Part shown: piece by piece, positions 1-5,518 of the stretch
Layout of the letters: each line of letters starts with the position of its first letter
How positions within the stretch are numbered: position 1 is the first letter of the stretch
Assembly: GCA_029260195.1 (NCBI GenBank)
Contig: JAJDDS010000517.1
Coordinates: 1 to 9,519 of the forward strand
Source: Phycisphaerae bacterium
GTDB lineage: Bacteria; Planctomycetota; Phycisphaerae; UBA1845
DNA: 9,519 nucleotides
Direction of reading: 5' to 3'
Translations under genes and position numbers: made by a program
Notes under the pieces: model-generated
The model's database searches: none
Told to the model about the DNA's origin: nothing
The model's input: the letters and a program-made list of their open reading frames with translations, nothing else

Positions 1-1345
1 CGCCGAAGCTCTCGATGGGGTTGCCAGCCAAGTCCTCGACCGCGGCCACGATCGTCGTCCACTCCCACAAGGTGATGATCCGGTCCAGATGCACCGTCAC
101 GGTCACGTCGTCCGTCGTCGAGATCGACCGGACACGCTGCGGGCCACCACCGGACCCGGTTTCGGCAACCGAAAACGCCGCCGCCGTCAGGCTACCTCCT
201 CCAAGGTCCCGCACCTGTTCCGAGAAGACGACGGTCACCTGATCGAGTCCCAGATTCAGATCAACTCCGTTGTCACTTTCCGCGCGCGGGTCGATGTAGC
301 CGCCGAAGGCGTGATTCTCAAACGAGACACCCTCGGCGCCATGCACGACGAACGGGCAATCTTGAGTCCCTACGCACACCCCGCTGGCGCACGCGTCCGG
401 GTCGGTACATTCCTCCCCGTCGTCACACGGCGTCCCGTCATCCGCATTCTGAGTCCCAACGCACAAACCCCCTCCGTCACACAGATCGATGATCGTGCAA
501 GCATCGCCGTCGTCGCAGGGTCCGCCACTGAAGAAGGGATAGTGAGCACAAATACCTGAGTCGCAGATGTCCCATGTACAGTCATTCCCGTCGGATGTGC
601 ATGGCGTCTCATTGTCCGCGTTCGGGTGGGTGCAGGCTCCGAAAGCATCGCATTCATCGTCTGTACATGGGTCGCCGTCGGATTCACATGGAGTGCCACC
701 GGCGGCGCTCGGGTAAGTGCATGATCCCAAACCGTCGCAGAGATCGTCGGTACACAGAAATCCGTCGGATGTGCAAGACGTACCCTCGCTTTCGAAATTG
801 TCCAGGCAGACTCCAAGACCGTCGCACGTGTCTGGATTGTCGCAATCGTCGTCGTTCGAGCTTCCACAGGTCGTGCCGGCGGGCTTGCTGTTGGGCAGGC
901 AAACGCCCGTCGCGTCGCAGATGTCCGCATCATCGCACTCGCCATTGGGAGTGTCATCCCCGCAAGCCGTGCCCTCCTGCTCATAGTTGGGCTGGCAAAT
1001 GCCCGCACCGTCGCAGGTGTCTTGGTGGTCGCAATCGTCCTCATTGGCAGAGCCGCAAAGCGTTCCAGTGGGTCTCGCCGGATGCGTGCAGACGGCGAAG
1101 CCGCAAATGTCGTCGGTACATTGGTTGCCGTCGTCGGAGCAGGACGTTCCGTCCGGGCTGTCGTTCGCAACGCACATTTGCTGGTCGCAGGTCCAAAACT
1201 TGCAGTCCGGAGGGGGACCGCAATCAGACGGAACTTGACACTCCGTTTCGGCCGTGTAGGAAATCGACACGCGCGAGAAGGAGTCGGGACCGCACGGTCC
1301 GGTGCATCCGCCGCCGCCGCACCCGTCCCAAAAGTGCAGATTGAA
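1..1345 (-). pseudogene. Cys-rich repeat secreted protein, 3' continuation after an in-frame TGA (partial, runs off the left edge)
   Basis: Reading the minus strand straight on from the TGA at 1346-1348, in the same frame as the upstream gene, gives 448 open codons to the window edge. The product has a short linker (starting FNLHFWDGCGGGG, with CTGPCGPDSFSR), then about ten Cys/Asp-rich repeats, then from about position 355 a Cys-free beta-rich segment with phrases such as LGLDQVTVVFSEQVRDLGGG and EDLAGNPIESFG. In planctomycete secreted proteins, segments like this often precede a dockerin-like C-terminus, but that end lies outside the window. There is no plausible start codon with a ribosome site or signal peptide just after the TGA, so this is the rest of the protein starting at 1960, not a separate gene. 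The uninterrupted frame and conserved Cys spacing say the break is recent, a sequencing error, or read through. The molecular role is unknown; a secreted or surface-bound adhesive or scaffold protein is inference. Confidence 0.75.
356..1240 (-). repeat. About ten tandem 4-Cys/Asp-rich protein repeats (28-34 residues each)
   Basis: In the frame described for 1-1345 the translation falls into successive units with the pattern C-x(5-8)-C-TDD-x-C-D-x-x-G-x-C-x(8-11)-G-T-x-C. Examples are TSDGFLCTDDLCDGLGSC and DDGEECTDPDACASGVC. The units are diverged from one another, so this is an old coding repeat rather than a recent DNA-level tandem duplication. Two sub-types alternate: one opening with GSxNDDDCDxPDTCDG (units 3 and 5) and one opening with (T/E)SDGxxCTDD (units 6 to 8). 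Paired cysteines suggest disulfide-stapled extracellular modules. The many Asp residues suggest calcium binding, which is inference. Similar repeats are common in Myxococcota and Planctomycetota secreted proteins. Confidence 0.8.
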
Positions 1346-1960
1346 TCAGTAATTGGCCAGCGACGTGGCCATCGCGGTCGTGGACGTGACGCGGATCGTC
1401 ATGGTGTTTCCCGACGCTCCCAGCCAACTGTTCCACGTCTCGGCGGGAATGGTTGTGATGCGCTTGTTCGGGGCCGGGTTGTTCGGATCGCAAGGGGACC
1501 GGCCCGCTTCAAGGCAAGCCTGCGAACTCGTGTCACAGTCCGTATTCCACTCCTGAAAAAACAATCCTCCGGGCGGCATGTTCGTGCTGCCAGGTACGGA
1601 TGGGTTCAACGCATTCAAGTTGCCCGTCACGGTCAGATACTTGCTTTCCGGATCGGTATCGCAGCAGATCGGCGTGCACGACGTGCAGTGGTTCGGAAAG
1701 GGCTCGTGCGTCGCATCCCAGGAATAGCACCCCAAATCGGCCATCCCCTCGATCGTGATCGTCACGTTTGTCCCCGCCTCCGCGAGACATTGGTTGGGAA
1801 ACACGTGCGGATTGGTATTGCCTCCGCCGAGCCCGTTCAACTGATTATTTAGACCTCCGGCGACACACTGTCCGCGTGCTTCGAAAGACCATCCCGCGAT
1901 TACCAGAAACGTTGCAGAAAGTACGATGCACGCGTTGGTCTCGTTCTTGTCTTGACTCAT
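1346..1960 (-). CDS. Secreted protein, N-terminal module (204 codons to an internal TGA)
   Basis: I do not recognise a named family. The product begins with a signal peptide (MSQDKNETNACIVLSATF, then LVIAGWSFEARG) and a predicted cut before QC. A module with several cysteines follows: CYSWD, CTSCTPICC, CDTSSQAC. It ends TIRVTSTTAMATSLANY and then TGA. The ATG at 1960 is chosen over an in-frame GTG at 1975 because GAGGGAG (1967-1973) sits 6 bases before it, and the signal peptide then starts with the right spacing. The frame stays open past the TGA into a Cys-rich repeat region, so the native protein was probably over 650 residues. If the TGA is real, the cell makes only this 204-residue secreted fragment. 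It lies 37 bases downstream of a PEP-CTERM gene on the same strand and may be co-transcribed with it. Confidence 0.75.
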   Translation of the reverse strand: MSQDKNETNACIVLSATFLVIAGWSFEARGQCVAGGLNNQLNGLGGGNTNPHVFPNQCLAEAGTNVTITIEGMADLGCYSWDATHEPFPNHCTSCTPICCDTDPESKYLTVTGNLNALNPSVPGSTNMPPGGLFFQEWNTDCDTSSQACLEAGRSPCDPNNPAPNKRITTIPAETWNSWLGASGNTMTIRVTSTTAMATSLANY

Positions 1961-1966
1961 GCTAGG

Positions 1967-1973
1967 CTCCCTC
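1967..1973 (-). promoter_or_regulatory. Ribosome binding site GAGGGAG
   Basis: GAGGGAG lies 6 bases before the ATG at 1958-1960. It overlaps the alternative GTG at 1973-1975, which therefore cannot use it. This fixes the start of the Cys-rich secreted protein. Confidence 0.6.
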
Positions 1974-1997
1974 ACAGACCTTCAAGAGTGGCCCATG

Positions 1998-2644
1998 TTA
2001 CTGTTCGCGCGTCGAGGCGCGTCCGAACCGACTCAGATTAACCACGACCGCAAACAGCACAGAGTAGATCACGACTGAAGAAGGTTCCGGGACCGGATAA
2101 CCAAAAAAGCTATACGTTCCGCTGACTGACCAGTCCGCCCAGATGCCATCACCAAAAGGATCCGATCCCGGAGACTGGAGGTCGACCGTTAGATTCTGCG
2201 TGATGTGTTCGATCTCATATCCGATGAGGTCGGGTCCAAACGACGGAACAACCATATCGAGGATGCTGAGTTCATTACTTCCACCTCCCCGATGAAACCC
2301 AACTCGTCGTTGAAGGCAAGAATGACAATCTCCTGGTCAATGCCATCTGTCAGGCGATCGACGAAGTACCCGAAATCGGGATCTTCCGTCGCCGATACAC
2401 TGTTCGCTATGTCCACAGGATACGATGGAGGAAGCGCAAGACCTTCGAACAAAGGTGCTATGAATTCATTGTTCTGCCCCAGATAGAGCAAGACAGGCCA
2501 TGCGGATTCGATGACTTGTGGAGTACCAAAACTGACGCCCGCATCCCATGTCGCCAATAACTCCACCTCCTCTCCGATTACTGCTGAGGGGGTCGCAATC
2601 AGCGTAGGGCCAAGGAATAACGCGAGTACTTTTCTGATTCTCAT
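1998..2644 (-). pseudogene. PEP-CTERM secreted protein, frameshifted (215 codons if corrected)
   Basis: The N-terminal part runs from ATG 2644 (MRIRKVLALFLGPTLIATPS, a clear signal peptide) to ELGFI. It meets a CCCC run at 2287-2290 (GGGG on the coding strand), after which the sensible frame changes. Adding one G gives GFIGGGGSNELSILDMVV and then PSFGPDLIGYEIEHI, down to a classic PEP-CTERM tail. That tail has YPVPEPSS, a hydrophobic helix and the basic end RFGR. Uncorrected, the first frame runs on to a stop at 2189 and loses the sorting signal. PEP-CTERM tails are recognised by exosortases in the inner membrane, which process the protein for the cell surface or matrix. The gene to its right is a diverged paralogue (shared DGI(D/E)Q, GGG and PDL(I/V)G positions), which supports the corrected frame. 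The mature domain has no function I recognise. Confidence 0.75.
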
Positions 2645-2651
2645 AGTATGC

Positions 2652-2662
2652 ACCTCCGTGTA
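2652..2662 (-). promoter_or_regulatory. Ribosome binding site in a shared leader TACACGGAGGT
   Basis: TACACGGAGGT stands 7 bases before the ATG at 2644. The same 11 bases with the same 7-base gap precede the neighbouring paralogue at 3352, so it decides both starts and points to duplication of gene plus leader. Confidence 0.6.
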
Positions 2663-2674
2663 TGTTCCGGCCGT

Positions 2675-2698
2675 TTCGGGCAACAATTGCATGCCGAA
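2675..2698 (-). other. Imperfect inverted repeat between the two PEP-CTERM genes
   Basis: TTCGGGCA and TGCCGAA face each other around an AT-rich centre (CAATTG), with one bulged G. It lies in the 74-base gap between the paralogues, 20 bases after the stop of the gene on the right. No U-run follows, so it is not a convincing intrinsic terminator. It could be an mRNA processing hairpin or a protein site. I see no copy before the other paralogue. Confidence 0.3.
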
Positions 2699-2718
2699 GC
2701 GAGGTTAATGTTCGATCC

Positions 2719-3352
2719 TTACGCCGCGCAGTCGCCCCGACGCGCGAAAAGCCCTGCGGCGACAGCGAGCAACACCGCGCTATCGGCTTCTGGTACCGGC
2801 GTTCCATAGAACTCGTAAGTCAAATCGGCAGAGTACAAGAATCCTTCGATCTCCGGATGCGCAGGGTCGGGCACCCAGGACTCGAAGCTAATCTCGTGAA
2901 CGATCAAGCGAACAGAATCGAGATCATTCCCGACTAGATCGGGAGACGCGCCGAACAGAAGCGATTCAAGGACCGGTGGCGTACCCCCGCCGCTTCCGGA
3001 CGGAAAGAAATCCCACAGGACGAACTTCTGTTCGATCCCATCGGTCGCGAAGCTCGCGAAATCATCAAAGCCCTCGTCAGTACCCGAACTGTAATCGAAC
3101 GATCCTTGATCACCATCTTCCCAAAAGATGCCCAAGTCCATACCGAGGCCGGACACTTCACCTGGTGGAGATGCAGTTGGGAGTTGCAAGATAAACTCTA
3201 CTCTCCCGTCGGCTTCTGGAGCAACTCCCCCCTTCGCTTGTAAGATCATAGGATCCAAGGAGTACGGGCGCCGCACCGACGCTTCCTCCCGCAGTGACCG
3301 TGTGGATTGCAAGAGCGACGGCCGTCTTGTTAATCAACCAGAGCGTCTTCAT
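2719..3352 (-). pseudogene. PEP-CTERM-like secreted protein, frameshifted (210 codons if corrected)
   Basis: The ATG at 3352, 7 bases after GGAGGT, starts MKTLWLINKTAVALAIHTVT and a signal peptide ending near VGA-AP. The frame runs to LTSE and then meets a run of six G (plus-strand C run 3227-3232). Dropping one G gives TSEGGVAPEADGRVEFILQL, and the frame then stays open to the TAA at 2719. The product is rich in Asp and Gly (GIFWEDGDQGSFDYSSG). It ends YEFYGTPVPEADSAVLLAVA, GLFARRGDCAA: a PEP-CTERM-type tail with PEA in place of PEP, a hydrophobic helix and basic RR. It is a diverged paralogue of the gene to its left (TDGIEQKFVLWDF matches TDGIDQEIVILAF). Without the frame correction the start and sorting tail are in different frames and no sorted protein is made. 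Confidence 0.75.
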
Positions 3353-3359
3353 TTCGTCT

Positions 3360-3370
3360 ACCTCCGTGTA
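3360..3370 (-). promoter_or_regulatory. Ribosome binding site in a shared leader TACACGGAGGT
   Basis: GGAGGT is 7 bases before the ATG at 3352, inside the same 11-base string found before the ATG at 2644. It sets the start of this gene inside a longer open frame that continues upstream from the remnant at 3385-3514. Confidence 0.6.
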
Positions 3371-3384
3371 AAGACCACAATCGG

Positions 3385-3514
3385 TCAGATCATCCGATTC
3401 CTCTTCAGCATGGAAGCCCCCATTACCAATAGACGTCAAAGTGGCAGGCTCCGGAACGGGAACGCCGTAGAATTCGTATCGCCCAATGACCGACCAGTCC
3501 GTAATTCCACGCAT
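3385..3514 (-). pseudogene. C-terminal remnant of a further PEP-CTERM gene
   Basis: From 3514 the minus strand encodes RGITDWSVIGRYEFYGVPVP, EPATLT. This matches the end of the paralogue at 1998-2644 (GIWADWSVSGTYSFFGYPVP). After EPATLT the frame slips by +1, and the other frame then reads LLVMGASMLKRNRMI and stop (TGA at 3385-3387). That is a normal PEP-CTERM membrane helix with a basic end. Only the last 40 or so codons remain: everything upstream is replaced by paaB, whose stop codon is 4 bases away. The remnant cannot be expressed as a sorted protein. It marks the edge of the PEP-CTERM cluster and probably a deletion or recombination junction at about 3515-3518. Confidence 0.65.
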
Positions 3515-3518
3515 ACCC

Positions 3519-3854
3519 CTACCGTTGCGAGCGCGGGCGCTTGGTGGTCTGGGGTTTGACCCGCTTGCCGGTCTGTTCGCGGACGCGCGTCATCGTTTCG
3601 TAACCGTAGGCTTCGCGGTAGGTCTTGTCCGTGCCGTGATCGAAGATGTCGACGTCTTGGTAATCGGTCTGGACGATGGCGTCGGCGGGGACCACCCAGA
3701 AGCTCACACACGCCTGCCGCCGGCCGTATTGCTCTTTCGCCAGCAGGAGCGCCGCTTCGCCGTCCGGGGCGTGGATCGAGCCGACATGAACGTGCGGTTC
3801 GCCGCGGGCCTGCTGGTGGAAGACCTCGAAAACGCGCCACTGTGTATCGCTCAT
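3519..3854 (-). CDS. paaB: Phenylacetyl-CoA 1,2-epoxidase subunit PaaB
   Basis: A 111-residue member of the PaaB family, the small non-catalytic subunit of the ring-1,2-phenylacetyl-CoA epoxidase. It has the family landmarks WRVFEVFHQQARGEPHVHVG, SIHAPDGEAALLLAKEQYGR and SFWVVPADAIV, which align with the E. coli protein (about 95 residues). The ATG follows the paaA stop by 4 bases, so the two are translationally coupled. The C-terminus adds a basic tail of about 20 residues (GKRVKPQTTKRPRSQR) beyond the conserved part. In known systems PaaB joins PaaA and PaaC in the cytosolic complex and helps contact the PaaE reductase. Here no paaC, paaD or paaE follows. The stop is 4 bases from a PEP-CTERM remnant, so the tail may have been acquired at the junction. 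Confidence 0.9.
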   Translation of the reverse strand: MSDTQWRVFEVFHQQARGEPHVHVGSIHAPDGEAALLLAKEQYGRRQACVSFWVVPADAIVQTDYQDVDIFDHGTDKTYREAYGYETMTRVREQTGKRVKPQTTKRPRSQR

Positions 3855-3858
3855 GATA

Positions 3859-4848
3859 TCAGTTCACCGAAGGGGCTGGTGCCGGCCCGTCCTTCGCCGC
3901 GGCTTCGAGCGCGCGTCGGACCCACACGCCCTCCTCGTGGGCCATCCGGCGGGTGCTCAGGCGCAGCGCGCTGGCTGGTCCGTTACCGCGAACCACGTTG
4001 AGGAACTCGTTCCAGTCCGGCTCCTTGTATAACCAATCTCCTGTGTCGGTATCCTGGCGCATCTCCCACTCGTCCGGGATGGTCAACCCCAGTTCGTGCA
4101 TCTTGGGAATGTACTGTCGCAGGAACTCCTGCCGCTGTTCATCGTTTGTCTTGAGTTTGATCCGCCATTTCATCAAGGGGCCGGTGTGTTTGGACTGCTT
4201 GTCCGACGGACCGTGGAACATCATGATCGGCTTCCACCAGCGGTTGATCGCGTCCTGGAGCATGTCGCGCTGCATCTTAGTGCCGCCGGCCAGCGTGACG
4301 CACATGTCATAACCGTGGAGCAGGTGGAATGCCTCTTCGTAACAGATGCGCTTGAGCGCCCGCGAATAGGGGCCATAGGAACCTTCAGCCATCATCCGTT
4401 GATTCACGATCGCCCCCGCATCGATCAGCCAGGCGATGGTCGCGACATCAGCCCAGGTCTCGGCGTGGTAGTGAAACACGTTGGAGTATTTGGCCTTACC
4501 CGATATCAGTTCCGCGACCATCTCCTCGCGCGACTTCCCGAGTGTCTCCGCCGCCCGGTACAGCAGTTGCGCGTGTCCGACTTCGTCCTGGACCTTCGCG
4601 ACGAGGGCGAGCTTCCGCTTGAGGCTTGGGGCATGCGGAATCCATCCGCCTTCGGGAAGCGCTCCGCAAATCTCGCTGTTGGCGTGAACGTGAATCAGGC
4701 GGATCAACTGCTGCCGGTAGTCATTGGGCATCCAGTCGCCGGGTTCGACCTTGTCACCGCGCGCCACGCGCGCCTCGAAGGATGCGAGGCGCTCGTCATA
4801 CCCCGGGTCACCCGGTTTGTCGTTCGATGCGACCGTGGATCTGACCAT
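3859..4848 (-). CDS. paaA: Phenylacetyl-CoA 1,2-epoxidase catalytic subunit PaaA
   Basis: A 329-residue, full-length diiron oxygenase subunit (E. coli PaaA is 309). It epoxidises the aromatic ring of phenylacetyl-CoA in the cytosol, the committed step of aerobic phenylacetate breakdown. Aligned from memory to E. coli PaaA, all six iron ligands are kept: E59 (NSEI), E89 and H92 (QDEVGH), D134 (TWAD), and E172 and H175 (YEEAFH). Other conserved blocks are EPGDWMPNDYR (35-45), SYGPYSRA and MLQDAINRWW. The ATG at 4848 has GGGAG about 9 bases upstream. It begins 18 bases after the tetR stop and ends 4 bases before paaB, so it is the middle gene of a tetR-paaA-paaB unit. PaaA is normally held in shape by the structural paralogue PaaC, which is missing here. 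Either paaC lies elsewhere or this pair does something related but different. Confidence 0.93.
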   Translation of the reverse strand: MVRSTVASNDKPGDPGYDERLASFEARVARGDKVEPGDWMPNDYRQQLIRLIHVHANSEICGALPEGGWIPHAPSLKRKLALVAKVQDEVGHAQLLYRAAETLGKSREEMVAELISGKAKYSNVFHYHAETWADVATIAWLIDAGAIVNQRMMAEGSYGPYSRALKRICYEEAFHLLHGYDMCVTLAGGTKMQRDMLQDAINRWWKPIMMFHGPSDKQSKHTGPLMKWRIKLKTNDEQRQEFLRQYIPKMHELGLTIPDEWEMRQDTDTGDWLYKEPDWNEFLNVVRGNGPASALRLSTRRMAHEEGVWVRRALEAAAKDGPAPAPSVN

Positions 4849-4866
4849 TCATGATCTCCCGTTCGG

Positions 4867-5454
4867 TCAGACGGTCCGCCGCCGCAGGCCGTCGAAAATG
4901 TAGTCCGCCATCAATTGGCCAAGCTCATCAGTCGTCAGACGTCCGTCCGGCCGAAACCACTGATAGACCCAATTCAATGAAGATAGAACGAACAGGGACG
5001 CGAAGACCTCATCCGACGACGAGATCAATCGATCACGAACGCCCTGTCGAATCATCCCGCGGAACAGCTGTTCGTACGCATCGCGCCGGCTGGCGAACGC
5101 AGCCCGTCGATTCCCCGCCAGGTGCCGCCACTCGGTGGAATACACCGCCGCGGCGTCGAGGTCGGCGGTGATGACGCCGACGTGGGCGACCATGGCGTCG
5201 TGAAGTTTGGGCATGATCTCCCGGTCGGACTCCACGATCGACTCGATCGCGGCGAAGAATCGGTCGGCTGAGTGGTTCACAATGTCCCAGAGCAGGTCGT
5301 CCTTGCTTTCAACGTGGGTGTACAAGCTCCCGCCCTGGATGCCGACTGCTTCCGCGATGTCGCGCACGGACGTGCCGTGATACCCGTCGTCCCTGAACAA
5401 CCGGCTCGCCACCCGCCGAATCTCATTGATTCTCGAATTATCGACTTCCGCCAC
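4867..5454 (-). CDS. TetR-family transcriptional regulator
   Basis: A 195-residue TetR repressor. The N-terminal helix-turn-helix is typical: INEIRRVASRLFRDDGYHGT at 9-28, then SVRDIAEAVGIQGGSLYTHV at 29-48 with the recognition helix around GSLYTH, and KDDLL. The C-terminal ligand domain (60-195) resembles regulators of acyl-CoA or aromatic-CoA degradation such as KstR2. It starts at GTG 5454, 7 bases after an AGGG ribosome site. A CAAGCGCTTG palindrome lies 14-23 bases before the start, so self-repression and control of the downstream paaAB are likely. The ligand is probably a CoA thioester, with phenylacetyl-CoA the obvious candidate given the neighbours; this is inference. TetR-type PaaR proteins are known to control paa genes in Thermus. 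Confidence 0.88.
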   Translation of the reverse strand: MAEVDNSRINEIRRVASRLFRDDGYHGTSVRDIAEAVGIQGGSLYTHVESKDDLLWDIVNHSADRFFAAIESIVESDREIMPKLHDAMVAHVGVITADLDAAAVYSTEWRHLAGNRRAAFASRRDAYEQLFRGMIRQGVRDRLISSSDEVFASLFVLSSLNWVYQWFRPDGRLTTDELGQLMADYIFDGLRRRTV

Positions 5455-5465
5455 AACACGACCCT

Positions 5466-5479
5466 AACAAGCGCTTGCC
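5466..5479 (-). promoter_or_regulatory. Likely TetR operator, palindrome CAAGCGCTTG
   Basis: A perfect 10-base palindrome at 5468-5477. With its flanks, the plus strand reads AACAAGCGCTTGCC. This matches the KstR2 operator consensus AnCAAGnnCTTGnT, as I remember it, at all fixed positions but the last. It lies between a TTGACA box and the GTG of the TetR gene, just where a repressor would block its own unit. Assignment to this regulator is inference from position and family. Confidence 0.6.
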
Positions 5480-5481
5480 CC

Positions 5482-5494
5482 CCGAAAGCTTCGG
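5482..5494. other. Short perfect hairpin CCGAA-AGC-TTCGG
   Basis: Five base pairs around a 3-base loop, between the end of the membrane-protein gene and the TetR gene. No T-run follows on either strand, so it is a weak candidate for a terminator. It may only be a by-product of the AAGCTT core. Confidence 0.25.
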
Positions 5495-5515
5495 CTGCAA
5501 ACTCCGACGTGTCAA
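5487..5515 (-). promoter_or_regulatory. Possible promoter of the tetR-paaAB unit (TTGACA box)
   Basis: A perfect TTGACA (5515 down to 5510) sits just after the stop codon of the membrane-protein gene. Seventeen bases on, the -10 position reads GAAGCT, a poor match to TATAAT, so only the -35 box is convincing. A start of transcription near 5480 would place the palindrome at 5468-5477 over the first transcribed bases. The hairpin at 5482-5494 overlaps the proposed -10. Confidence 0.35.
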
Positions 5516-5518
5516 GAG

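Noticed and set aside
370..1170. A long minus-strand frame rich in Thr, Arg and Ala
   Set aside because: It is an off-frame reading of the Cys-rich repeats and has no family features. The true frame shows regular Cys spacing.
356..1240. CRISPR-like array
   Set aside because: The repetition is at protein level with variable unit length and no identical DNA repeats or spacers.
574..1344. A plus-strand frame rich in Cys and Arg opposite the repeat region
   Set aside because: It is the antisense shadow of the repeat-coding strand, with no signal peptide or ribosome site.
1346..1348. A genetic code in which TGA is not a stop
   Set aside because: TGA ends paaA, gmhA, the TetR gene and the membrane-protein gene in this same window.
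3436..3840. A 134-codon frame overlapping paaB that runs into the PEP-CTERM remnant
   Set aside because: It is a Pro/Arg-rich off-frame reading; the paaB frame matches a known family over its whole length.
4096..4854. A 252-codon plus-strand frame opposite paaA
   Set aside because: It is antisense to a protein with all iron ligands in place and has no recognisable content.
5482..5494. Intrinsic terminator after the membrane-protein gene
   Set aside because: The stem is only five pairs and no T-run follows on the minus strand, so I list it only as a hairpin.
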